Positions 1 to 7,154 of a stretch of DNA of 8,673 bases are shown piece by piece; position 1 is the first letter of the stretch; each line of letters starts with the position of its first letter. Under the pieces are notes generated by a model. It saw only the letters and a program-made list of their open reading frames with translations. It did no database searches and was not told the origin of the DNA. The position numbers and the translations under genes were made by a program. Origin of the DNA: Planctomycetota bacterium. Lineage in GTDB: Bacteria > Planctomycetota > Planctomycetia > Pirellulales > Pirellulaceae. The stretch is taken from contig JAHWKS010000161.1 of NCBI GenBank assembly GCA_019347795.1, positions 1 to 8,673 on the forward strand, given 5' to 3'.

Positions 1-280
1 GGGAGTGGCGCTGGACGGTCGCTGCCTCTGTCTTTAGCTTCCGGGACTCTCTGCGCGCCCGGTTGCGAGCTTTCAGGAGGTCGGCGTGGGCTTCCGCGTC
101 CCAGCGAATGTCCAGGAACTTGGCGACATTCTCCAGCCTCGCTGCGATGATCTGCTCCCGGATCAGACCCAAGTTGGCGATCTTATTGGCCACGTCGGCC
201 AACTTGACAGCGACATCAGCCTTGGTCACGGCTGCGTTTCGCTGTGCTTCAACCAGCCTGAGAAAGTCGCCAAACTCCAT
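1..280 (-). CDS. Partial small helical protein of unknown function (runs off left edge)
   Basis: An open minus-strand frame starts with ATG at 280 and stays open for 93 codons to the window edge, so the C-terminus is missing. An AGGTGG-like ribosome binding site lies just upstream, around 286-291. The protein begins MEFGDFLRLVEAQRNA and is rich in Ala, Arg, Lys and Glu, with almost no Pro or Gly, so it should be mostly alpha-helical and possibly coiled coil. The last visible part is strongly basic (RARRESRKLK). No signal peptide or membrane segment is visible. It starts 111 bp downstream of the cytochrome gene on the same strand, with no terminator hairpin between them, so cotranscription is possible. 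I do not recognise a family. The reading frame is clear; the function is unknown. Confidence 0.55.
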   Translation of the reverse strand, partial: MEFGDFLRLVEAQRNAAVTKADVAVKLADVANKIANLGLIREQIIAARLENVAKFLDIRWDAEAHADLLKARNRARRESRKLKTEAATVQRHS

Positions 281-391
281 CGCGCCACCTTTCGCACCGG
301 GAGCCAGGTGCTCCAATCCGTCGTATGACCAAACGATTGCAAAACGCGACACACATTTTGCCGCGAAGTCCTCTCCTTCGGCAGGCAGAGA

Positions 392-3300
392 CTACTTGAG
401 AGTCTTGAGGTACTCGATGATCTGCCAACGCTCCTCATCGGAGAACTCTGTATGGCGCTCGCCGCTATGCCCCTTGTTTGAGTTCCCTGGAATGGGAACA
501 CCGTCATCGGTTTCCGTTCTGAACACGAAGGAATCGTCAGTCGGCTCCGTACTGAACCCGACATGCTTCGGGTCGAAGACACGGCTTCCGACATGGAAGC
601 TCTTTACCCGTTCGTCCTCCGGCAGCAGCCACTGGTAAAGATTTGGAACGGCGCCGGCATGCCCAAATGGCGCCGTAGCCCAGACGCCTGCGAGTGGACC
701 GGCCTTGTAGCCAGCCCCACCGTTTGGTGGGGAAGCATTTGTGCGACGGTCTCGCAGTTCCAGCATGATCGCCTTCCTTTCCTCCTCCGGGCGACCCGCC
801 AGTTCCTGCTGCATTTGCTTCTCGATAACACCCGTTACGGCCGCACTCAGCAACAATGCGGCTGGCAGTTGCTCCGAGAAATCAGGTTCCGGGCGGCCGA
901 GAGCCGCAAACAACTTCTTGAGTCGTTCGAGACTAGGCCCGACTACGGGATCGTCGCGATCGATCCGTCCTGACAGGTCGCCGGGCTTCGCTAGGCGAGT
1001 AACGAAGTTCAACGCCATTTGTGGATCCGTGCCGATCTCGCTGATGTGGACATTCGTGGTCTTAATGAAACGTGCTCCGAACTCGTTTAGCTCGGTCATT
1101 TCAAACTCACCACTCTCGTCGCGAGTGTTGTGACACTGCGAACAGTTCTGCTTGAACAGCTGTTTTCCCGCCGTCGCTTTCTGCTGATCAATCTCCCCGA
1201 GGATCTCTTCCGGCCACACTGGAGAACGCAGCTTCGCCAACTGTTGCTCAAGCCGGTCCAGGGAGTGGAGCCGGGCGGAGGAGTCGAACTGGCCTACCGC
1301 CGGAGTGCCGGTAAGCTGAACATGAGCGAATACGCCGAGTACTTCGCCCACATTACGCGAAATTGGGATGTTGGCGACGCTATTCCACTGCACCCAATCC
1401 ATATGTGGCGTGTACCACAGGAAGGGATAACTGACAGGAGCGTTGGAAGGTTGAGCGTTCTCCGGGATCTGCAGCGATCCAGCGCAGAGCTGGTTCAGGA
1501 TGGCGCCGAAGGCGTCCAGCCGCCCGAGCCCGTAAGCATGTTCCGCTTTGTTGCGCATCACCAGACGTTCGATGACAGGCGTGTATTCCTCCACGCGATT
1601 CCGGAGGCCGGTGGTGTCAACGTCAGCGCCAGCGGCCTGTTTGATGCGCTGTTCGAAGCGCTTAAACTTTTCGTCGTCAGTGACGGTGGACCGTAACGAC
1701 TTTGCCAGCTCGGCCAGAAAGCTCTCGAGATCTGCCATCGCGGAACCCCCGTCGATCCGGATGACTTGATCATTGTGCATGATTTCCGCCGTATGGCAGG
1801 CCGCACAGGTGAAGCCCATCCAGTCGGAGACGACTGGATACGCGTCTCTCTCGTAACCGGGCCCAAGAAATCCGGCCTTCATTTGGATTGGCAATATATT
1901 CAAATCTTTCACGAAACCGATCGGCAACCCATCCGGATTTTTTCCGCTCGGCTTCTGAGGGATAAAGCCAAGAGACCGCATGTTAGCGTCGGACCGAAGT
2001 AGCTCCTCGCCGTCGGCACGTTCTAAGCTCAAAAACCAGTCGTAAGGGATCAACTGAGAACCTTGACTGAGGTAGTAGAAATCCTCGCGTTCTGGGTCCG
2101 ACCATCCCTGGTCTAGGTAAACCAAACCGCCTCGCGCTCCTCCGCCTGCTGAAGCTGCTGAGTCACCTCGGTACTCCCGCTCGATGTGGTTCACGACCTC
2201 GGCCGTCTCATTCGCCGTCCGCTGTGTGACTGTTCCTACAGGAGGTCCTCCGCCGATGACGTCGGGGAGCTGAAACCAGCCGAGATTTCGGACGTTCCAG
2301 TCATGCTTAGGTAAAGCATCTGGATCGACCTCGGGAGTTACGCCGTTGCGCCGGAAAGCGAACTTGCCGACCGGCAAAGATAGCTGCATCCGCCGCCGCG
2401 TCTCGGTGTGGCAGCTGACGCAATCTGTATTAAAAAAATGAGATCGCTCGGGATGGGCCACGATGTCCGGGATGTCGCGGTTGCGGATCTGATCGTGCCG
2501 CACCTCTTCCCCGGCATCCGTTTCGCCGATCACCGCGAAGCTATCCAACTCGTTACCAGCTTCGCCAAATAGGGGTGCTGTCGCAACGCCCACGCGATCT
2601 TTGGCTTCGGCCGGCATGATTTGACCGCTTGGCTGGGGATTGAGGTTGTTCACTACCGGTGGCGGTGAAACTTCCGGAGGCCTGGTTCGGAAGTTCAGCA
2701 TCTCTGCCGGGAGGAAGGGAATCGGACCGAATCGCTCACCTCCCGGCGCCTTTGCTAAAGCAAGAAAAATCCATGGTTCCGGGGGATCTAGTCCCATGAT
2801 GGCCATAGCCCCGATCTTGCTCGCATGCAGGTGTTCCGAAAGAAATCCCCGCACTCGCTCTTGCAATTCCGGCACGCCTGCCTTGAGCCCGGGATGGACG
2901 CCGAGCGGTTTCCCGTTCGTATCGACGCCAGCCTCCCGCACCAGTTTCTTCAGCACCCGCAGATCGCTGACAATTTCGCCGAACTTCTGTTTGTCCGGCT
3001 CGACTGCCTGACCCTCACCCTGTCTGAGAAAGTCGTAGACCAAATGCACCGCGATATCGTGCACCTCAATTTCATCGCCCGACACTGTCACCGGCTGCAG
3101 GATGAGCCGTATTTGCGGACGCTCTCCGAACATCTGGCGAATAATGTCGTGGCCGCCAGGGGCCGTCGAATCAACACGGAACGCGGCGATCTTCCAGGCG
3201 GACTTCTCCCGGACGGCCGCAGGCAGTTTGATCCGATGATCCCCCACCTTCGCTGCATCGCTGTCAGCGGCTCTAAGCAAATCCCCAAAATGCGCATCGG

Positions 3301-3487
3301 ACCATACATGAGTCTCATCGGCCGCGTTGACGTCAGCGATTGAGATGACGTGTTCGAGGTCTTCCACGGTCTGTGGAGCCGGCCACAACCACGTCACGTC
3401 ATTGAGGTCCAGTTTCTCAGTCTCAGCTCCCACTGGCTGAACCAGAAGGGCGAACGACCCCAGCAACATCCAAGTGAAGCTCTTCAT
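392..3487 (-). CDS. Exported tri-haem c-type cytochrome, RoxA/di-haem peroxidase-like C-terminal half
   Basis: Predicted periplasmic haem protein of 1031 residues. I chose the ATG at 3487: it gives a textbook signal peptide (MKSFTWMLLGSFALLVQPVGA, cleavage expected after VGA) and has GGGGA about ten bases upstream. A TTG three codons earlier is the alternative. Three CXXCH haem-binding motifs are present: CVSCH (356-360), CAACH (561-565) and CSQCH (782-786). The region from about residue 455 onward (QGWSDPER...SQGSQLIPYDWFLSLE, then CAACH and an IDGG stretch, then WATAPFGHAGAVPNLY near 936-951) matches the style of di-haem cytochrome c peroxidase-like proteins of the MauG/RoxA superfamily. 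The first roughly 440 residues form a separate domain with its own haem site, joined through a small-residue linker (AASAGGGARGG, about 444-454). A redox or oxygenase role is inferred from the family; the substrate is unknown. RoxA itself has two haems and is about 680 residues, so this protein is much longer. No gene around it hints at a pathway. Confidence 0.9.
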   Translation of the reverse strand: MKSFTWMLLGSFALLVQPVGAETEKLDLNDVTWLWPAPQTVEDLEHVISIADVNAADETHVWSDAHFGDLLRAADSDAAKVGDHRIKLPAAVREKSAWKIAAFRVDSTAPGGHDIIRQMFGERPQIRLILQPVTVSGDEIEVHDIAVHLVYDFLRQGEGQAVEPDKQKFGEIVSDLRVLKKLVREAGVDTNGKPLGVHPGLKAGVPELQERVRGFLSEHLHASKIGAMAIMGLDPPEPWIFLALAKAPGGERFGPIPFLPAEMLNFRTRPPEVSPPPVVNNLNPQPSGQIMPAEAKDRVGVATAPLFGEAGNELDSFAVIGETDAGEEVRHDQIRNRDIPDIVAHPERSHFFNTDCVSCHTETRRRMQLSLPVGKFAFRRNGVTPEVDPDALPKHDWNVRNLGWFQLPDVIGGGPPVGTVTQRTANETAEVVNHIEREYRGDSAASAGGGARGGLVYLDQGWSDPEREDFYYLSQGSQLIPYDWFLSLERADGEELLRSDANMRSLGFIPQKPSGKNPDGLPIGFVKDLNILPIQMKAGFLGPGYERDAYPVVSDWMGFTCAACHTAEIMHNDQVIRIDGGSAMADLESFLAELAKSLRSTVTDDEKFKRFEQRIKQAAGADVDTTGLRNRVEEYTPVIERLVMRNKAEHAYGLGRLDAFGAILNQLCAGSLQIPENAQPSNAPVSYPFLWYTPHMDWVQWNSVANIPISRNVGEVLGVFAHVQLTGTPAVGQFDSSARLHSLDRLEQQLAKLRSPVWPEEILGEIDQQKATAGKQLFKQNCSQCHNTRDESGEFEMTELNEFGARFIKTTNVHISEIGTDPQMALNFVTRLAKPGDLSGRIDRDDPVVGPSLERLKKLFAALGRPEPDFSEQLPAALLLSAAVTGVIEKQMQQELAGRPEEERKAIMLELRDRRTNASPPNGGAGYKAGPLAGVWATAPFGHAGAVPNLYQWLLPEDERVKSFHVGSRVFDPKHVGFSTEPTDDSFVFRTETDDGVPIPGNSNKGHSGERHTEFSDEERWQIIEYLKTLK

Positions 3488-3815
3488 TATCGACAAATCC
3501 CCAATATTTGACCGCGAAGCGGCAGGTGGGTGAATGGCCTAGTCAGATTAGATCGCAGCGCGGAGAAGCACGCAAATGAAAACCGCCCGACTGGATCAGT
3601 TTTTATGTAGCACCGGAAAGGGCCGCCGCCTAGGTTCGCATCCCGACCAGTGCCGGCACCCCCTTGCGCCCCACACCTCCTTCACGTGTTGCGCCTACCA
3701 GGATCAGACCGTCGCCAGGTGCTCAAGGCGTGCGGCTTCGCCAAGCGGCCGATTTCACTGATTTCGTCACCTCCACTTTGTCCAACTCCTGCCGAAAGGC
3801 TATTCACCGCAGCGC
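3488..3815. other. Intergenic region upstream of the cytochrome gene
   Basis: No supported gene. The short open frames on either strand show no family resemblance or convincing ribosome binding site. The part next to 3488 should hold the cytochrome promoter. The best guess on the minus strand is TTCACC, 17 bases, then TCAAAT (about 3503-3531), which is weak. The left end of the decayed MBL gene may extend in here, but I could not recognise it. Confidence 0.5.
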
Positions 3816-4166
3816 TCAGCGCGGTCGCCGCGGTGGCGCACCGGGACTCCGTCCAATTCCCACACCCAACTGTTGGGGCTGGCGTGCGGTGCCGAATCCC
3901 TGCAGCAGGTTGAACTTGAGAAACGATGAGTCATCTTCTTGGTCGGCCTGGCTACGGTCGTCGATCATCGCAGCAAGAGCACGCGACGTGAGACAAACTT
4001 TGTCGTGGTCCTGCTGCGTCTGGGCTGTTACCGCGCCGCAGGGGAAATTCCAGCAGGGTACACGCTCCCGGGCCTGCGTCGATGAAGTGAGCACGCATTT
4101 GCGGCTCGGCAGACGTCTGGCCGACGACCGCCAGCACAATGCAAGTGCGGAAAATATTGTCTTCAT
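3816..4166 (-). pseudogene. Remnant of a secreted ComEC-like metallo-beta-lactamase-fold gene
   Basis: Reading across minus-strand frames gives a coherent N-terminus: MKTIFSALAL from the ATG at 4166, then LAVVGQTSAEPQ (a signal peptide), then MRAHFIDAGPGACTLLEFP and CGAV. The HFIDxGxGxxTLLE...P.GAV pattern is the opening strand region of the ComEC/Rec2-type MBL fold (HFIDVGQGD...). Following it requires a change of frame near 4135, consistent with one lost base, and a second near 4041, consistent with one extra C in a run of four. After CGAV the expected LIDAGG is only faintly recoverable, as DAAG in the other frame, so at least one more shift is likely. The Zn-binding THxHxDH motif that should follow within about 60 residues is absent. 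The longest open frame stops at 3816. A degraded, truncated gene is the best reading; the family call rests on one conserved block. Confidence 0.5.
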
Positions 4167-4932
4167 TGACGTCTTACCGAGGACTTCGCGTGCGGAATGA
4201 AACGCAGGGTCCCCGAAGGTTTCTACTCTCACGCTTGGAGATTCGCCAGGGCCGATCGGGGGCGATCCGGTCCCTTTTTTTTAGAAGTTTTCGCAAACGA
4301 TGCGGCTACTCTTCTTTGTAATGCCCAAGCGCGCCAAGTCACGACAGTTCCGAGAAAGATTCGTCGGAATGTGCAGAAGGGACTTCTGTATCTGCAGCCC
4401 AGCACCGATTGGATTGCGCCACGTGAACCGGCTGCTGAACGTGCGGTTCCGCCGAAATTCGCAAGCAAGCCGGACTGTGCGTCACCAGCTTCAGGACGAG
4501 CCATTTGGCTCCGGCCCGGAACGTGGGAACCCGCTCGTGCGCACGTGGAGCCGAAAACAAGAACCGCTTGGCAGCGAAACCTCTTTTTTCAGGCACATGA
4601 TGCCGACGCGCTTGGGCGTAGCGGCGCGGAGCCGCGTTCAGTCGCTGATCCTGTTCGCCACCCGCCTCGCTTCGTGCAGGCCTTCAGGTACGCGAACTGG
4701 AGCGGCTTTCTCTCCATCCGGCTGTCCCCGAGATGCATTGCTTGATTGGCCGACATCGGCGGCTCACCTAAATTTCCATCATTTTTGTGGCATATTCCTT
4801 GAGAGGACTCTTAGCTCTGGGGCCTCGGAAGTATTAGCGGTTGAGCGGAAGTCAGCGGCCGGTGCGCGAAGGGAATCGGTTGGTTCGGTCGGGGCACAAG
4901 CCCGGCGTCAGCGCAACTCCGGCTTTTTGTCT
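4167..4932. other. Gene-free stretch between the MBL remnant and the small helical protein gene
   Basis: Several open frames cross this stretch on both strands, one as long as 268 codons on the plus strand, but none reads like a protein: they are rich in Arg, Ser, Pro and Trp, have no recognisable domain, and the longest runs antisense into the real gene starting at 4933. The one structured element I can support is the terminator-like hairpin at 4248-4282. A short inverted repeat GCCGA-CA-TCGGC lies near 4749-4760. This may be eroded DNA next to the recombinase module. Confidence 0.5.
4248..4282 (+). terminator. Strong rho-independent-type terminator hairpin with no visible gene upstream
   Basis: AGGG (4248-4251), CC and GATCG (4254-4258) pair with CGATC (4263-4267), GG and CCCT (4272-4275), around a GGGG loop. 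This gives about 11 bp with two single-base bulges on the 3' side. A run of eight T follows at 4275-4282. The T-run fits plus-strand transcription only. No plus-strand gene ends nearby: the sequence to its left is the minus-strand MBL remnant. It may be left from a lost gene, end an unannotated transcript, or block antisense transcription. Confidence 0.6.
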
Positions 4933-5505
4933 TCACGGTGCCATGGAGTCGGCCTGCTTGCGGAGGAGCTCGCGCACCTGCTCGAGCTTCGCCAGCGCCG
5001 CGTCCACCACCGACAGAAGTGCAGCCGCTTCCTTGGCCTCGGCGAATCCGGCGTCGTCGATCAAGCTCTCCGCCGTCGCTGCGACTTGGGCGAGAAAACG
5101 CTCTAATCGAAGGACTCCGCTCCGCTCCTTCGTCGACCGAGCTGCCGCAGTGGAAGCGCGCTGTCGCACCCGCCGCTCATAGGCTTCCTTGAGGGTCAGC
5201 CCCGCCAATTGCTCCTCCTCGCTGAAGGTGCGCGCGATGGCCCGAGCGCGCGAAGCCCTCGTTTTCTCGATCTGGAGACGGGCGAGCACCAGCTCCCACT
5301 GCCCGTGAGTGAAATTCCGCCGCAGCAACTCAATCGCAACGCCCAGCCGCCAATAGCGCACAGCCAGGTGCTGTTCGCCTTCGATGATTGCGCCGTGCTG
5401 GACTTGGGCGTAGGCGGCTAATTGCTCCGGCGTCCACTCGTTGCTGGGGCGGCCCGCCGCCAAATGTTGCACCGTGCAACATTCCTGGTTCGCAAATTCA
5501 TCCAT
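4933..5505 (-). CDS. Small helical protein, DUF3102-like, downstream of the recombinase
   Basis: This 190-residue protein starts at the ATG at 5505, 23 bp after the recombinase stop, so the two genes are probably one operon. The ribosome binding site is weak, which fits translational coupling. The core at about residues 25-90 (WTPEQLAAYAQVQHGAI...RYWRLGVAIELLRRNF.HGQWELVLARLQIEKTRASRARAI) resembles DUF3102-like proteins of phages, plasmids and integrated elements: a long helix, a G-W-x-x-x-L region, then a helix-turn-helix-like segment ending in T-R-A-S-R-A-R-A-I. Residues 105-190 are predicted long helices, possibly coiled coil. There is no signal peptide or membrane segment. A DNA-binding or partitioning-like accessory role is possible but unproven. 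Codons 8-15 (E-C-C-T-V-Q-H-L) are encoded by a perfect palindrome, described separately. The reading frame is well supported; the family match is tentative. Confidence 0.75.
   Translation of the reverse strand: MDEFANQECCTVQHLAAGRPSNEWTPEQLAAYAQVQHGAIIEGEQHLAVRYWRLGVAIELLRRNFTHGQWELVLARLQIEKTRASRARAIARTFSEEEQLAGLTLKEAYERRVRQRASTAAARSTKERSGVLRLERFLAQVAATAESLIDDAGFAEAKEAAALLSVVDAALAKLEQVRELLRKQADSMAP
5463..5483. promoter_or_regulatory. Perfect 21-bp palindrome inside the start of the small helical protein gene
   Basis: Arms AATGTTGCAC and GTGCAACATT flank a single central C, with no mismatch over ten base pairs. The site lies in codons 8-15 of the 190-residue gene, 22 bases inside its ATG. Two-fold symmetry of this length suggests a binding site for a dimeric protein, such as an operator for autoregulation or a partition-like site. 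The arms recall the bacterial parS pattern (TGTTNCACGTGAAACA) but differ by G for T and by an added central base, so it is not a canonical parS. As RNA it would form a hairpin near the start codon, which could also affect translation. Confidence 0.5.
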
Positions 5506-5528
5506 GACGGTCTCTGATTTCCGATTCG

Positions 5529-7019
5529 TTAGGAGGTGCTTTTCGGCAGGGTTCCCAGTTCGTCCGCCCGCCGCGCGACGGCGTCGACCAGGGGCGCCAG
5601 TTCGGTCGCGACCGCCCGTTGGTAATGCTCGCGGAGTTTCGCGGCCGTAACGTGGGTATAAGCCACGATCGGCGCCTTTCCGAACGCCTGCCCCAGCAGG
5701 TAACGTTTGAAAAAATCAGGCGTTCCGGAGTTTTCCAGCGACGTGGCGAACAAGTGGCGCAAGTCCTTGAGAGTCGCCTCGGCCGGCCAGCCGAGCCTTC
5801 GCGCCAGTTGGTCGAACTCCCGCTTGATGCGGTCATAGCTGAGTTGGCCTGCGTTCTTCATCACCGCGTCGCGGATCCCCCGCCGCTGCGCCGCGCCACT
5901 TGGCGGCGAGACGCGGCAACGGCGGTTAAACTCATCGATCAAGGCGCCCAGCGAGGCGCCGGACAGGGCGGTGGGCGTTTTGTCGGCAGACGCGCCGCGG
6001 CAGCGGTACAGAAGCCCCTGCCCCCATGGATTTGACTGACGCCACAGGCCTTCCAAGCACGCCAGCACCGGAAACCGCTTGTCCCGCCGCCCCTTCGTGG
6101 CATAGCCGAGATCCTGATTGCATGCGACTTTCAGCCACCCCTCTTCCACGTTCTCCCAAAAAATCCAGCCAAGCTCGCCGGGGCGAAGCCCGTAGAGAAG
6201 CAGTGGGGCGAAGATGCCCAGTTGGAACAAATCGCAGGCTAAAAGCAGTTCCACCGCCATCGTTCCGGTGACGTCGGGCTCGGTGATTGGATCGCCTGCA
6301 AGCGTCTCCGTTCGGCGGAAGCACCCGACGAAGGGATTGCGAAAGGCGCCGGGCAGGAGATTGCCCCGCGCCGGATCCGCGGCCCAGGCAAACATGCCGC
6401 GCACCACGTCCATCACGAATTTCTGCGCCTTCATGGGGCGCGGATGGCTGTTCGTGCGGCCGTTCGGCAGAACCATGCGGCTGCTCAGGAACGCCGCGAA
6501 ACGCAGCTGGAAATCCCGGTCGACGCGCGCGACCTGGGGATACGCCTTGGCGACGGCCGGTTGCTCCGCAAACGCCAGGTAGTGCTGCATCGCCGCCCGG
6601 TACCGCTGAACCGTGCGGAAGTCGATTTCACCGGCGTCGGCGCGACGCTCCAGGTCGGCGCTATATTTCTGGACGAGCTCGGCATGGTTGTACTTGCCTG
6701 GGTGATGTCCGGAGAAGCGGAGTTGATTTAGCCGCTCCTCAATCAGCCGAGCTACGGCGATCGCGTCGATCAGGTCACCGTCCACGCGCTGAGACAACGT
6801 CTTCTTTTCGTGCGGATCCCACCACTGGAGCCAGAAGTGATCCCCACGCTGGTACATGCGAACCCGTCGAGGAGGATCGATTCCCGCCGGCAAACTCGCA
6901 ACCCGCCGCAGGCGGTGCTTCTCCGCATACCGCTCCCGCCAAAGGGAGGATCGGCGCCCCGCACCGTCGCAAGCGGACGGCGGCTCGGCGTGATCGGAGA
7001 TTCCCGCGCGTGGCGGCAT
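5529..7019 (-). CDS. Tyrosine recombinase / site-specific integrase
   Basis: DNA strand-exchange enzyme of 496 residues. Residues about 54-100 (RMYQRGDHFWLQWWDP...RVDGDLIDAIAVARLI) form an arm-type N-terminal domain. About 110-215 is the core-binding domain, and from about 245 on is the catalytic domain. Catalytic positions: Arg I in GLRPGE (R279), Lys in ATKGRRDK (K309), then KDLR with Lys (K418) in place of the usual His and Arg II (R421), Gln (Q444) in LLGQ where His or Trp is usual, and the nucleophile Tyr in AYTHV (Y454). Lys at the first changed position also occurs in type IB topoisomerases; Gln at the second is less usual. The frame extends to a TTG at 7094 placed right after a stop codon; I prefer the ATG at 7019, though neither has a clear ribosome binding site and an ATG at 6857 is also possible. 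It diverges from the 440-residue gene and probably shares an operon with the 190-residue gene. It looks full length. Confidence 0.9.
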   Translation of the reverse strand: MPPRAGISDHAEPPSACDGAGRRSSLWRERYAEKHRLRRVASLPAGIDPPRRVRMYQRGDHFWLQWWDPHEKKTLSQRVDGDLIDAIAVARLIEERLNQLRFSGHHPGKYNHAELVQKYSADLERRADAGEIDFRTVQRYRAAMQHYLAFAEQPAVAKAYPQVARVDRDFQLRFAAFLSSRMVLPNGRTNSHPRPMKAQKFVMDVVRGMFAWAADPARGNLLPGAFRNPFVGCFRRTETLAGDPITEPDVTGTMAVELLLACDLFQLGIFAPLLLYGLRPGELGWIFWENVEEGWLKVACNQDLGYATKGRRDKRFPVLACLEGLWRQSNPWGQGLLYRCRGASADKTPTALSGASLGALIDEFNRRCRVSPPSGAAQRRGIRDAVMKNAGQLSYDRIKREFDQLARRLGWPAEATLKDLRHLFATSLENSGTPDFFKRYLLGQAFGKAPIVAYTHVTAAKLREHYQRAVATELAPLVDAVARRADELGTLPKSTS

Positions 7020-7081
7020 GGCGTGGCGGTTCGTGAGGCGTTTGGCCGTCAACTTGGGCACGAAGCAAACGGACGCCAATT

Positions 7082-7111
7082 TAGGACCTTGCAATCACGC
7101 GGCGTTCACAA
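7082..7111 (-). repeat. Left copy of an inverted repeat flanking the 440-residue gene
   Basis: Read on the minus strand, positions 7111 to 7091 begin TTGTGAACGCC and end GTGATTGC. They are identical over 21 bases to 8543-8563 on the plus strand. After a poorly conserved five-base gap both copies also share CCTA (7085-7082 here). It lies in the divergent intergenic region, upstream of the recombinase, and covers the predicted -35 box of the 440-residue gene, so it could be an operator, a recombination site, or both. Confidence 0.75.
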
Positions 7112-7134
7112 GATCGCGGGAAATTGGTGATAAT
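7105..7134 (+). promoter_or_regulatory. Predicted sigma70-type promoter for the 440-residue gene
   Basis: TTCACA (7105-7110) and GATAAT (7129-7134) each match the -35 and -10 consensus at five of six positions, with an 18-base spacer. The -35 box lies inside the left inverted repeat. Transcription would begin around 7141, giving a very short leader that starts close to the GGGAGA ribosome binding site. That tight spacing is a reason for caution. Confidence 0.45.
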
Positions 7135-7141
7135 TCTCGTT

Positions 7142-7147
7142 GGGAGA
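7142..7147 (+). promoter_or_regulatory. Ribosome binding site that sets the start of the 440-residue gene
   Basis: GGGAGA lies seven bases before the ATG at 7155. This supports that ATG over the in-frame TTG at 7140, which would place the ribosome binding site inside the coding region. Confidence 0.6.
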
Positions 7148-7154
7148 CCCAACC

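Noticed and set aside
3631..3652. tRNA T-arm-like sequence GGTTCGCATCC, a possible integration target
   Set aside because: The flanking bases do not form a five-base-pair T stem, and no acceptor, D or anticodon arm could be found around it.
4570..4590. CGCT-TGGC-AGCG followed by a run of six T
   Set aside because: Only four base pairs, and separated from the T-run by several bases.
4899..4927. Possible plus-strand terminator, AGCCCGG...CCGGCT followed by five T
   Set aside because: The stem is short with a bulge and a long loop, and no plus-strand gene lies upstream; too weak to list.
4300..5106. Plus-strand open frame of 268 codons
   Set aside because: It runs antisense into the well-supported 190-residue gene, has no ribosome binding site or recognisable domain, and its composition (rich in Arg, Ser and Pro) is typical of spurious frames in GC-rich DNA.
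5529..5540. Plus-strand TTAGGAGGTG, a perfect Shine-Dalgarno-like match
   Set aside because: It is the complement of the last codons of the recombinase; no start codon lies at a usable distance and no plus-strand gene follows.
7140..7154. TTG start giving a five-residue longer 440-residue protein
   Set aside because: The GGGAGA ribosome binding site lies inside this extension and is well spaced for the ATG at 7155.
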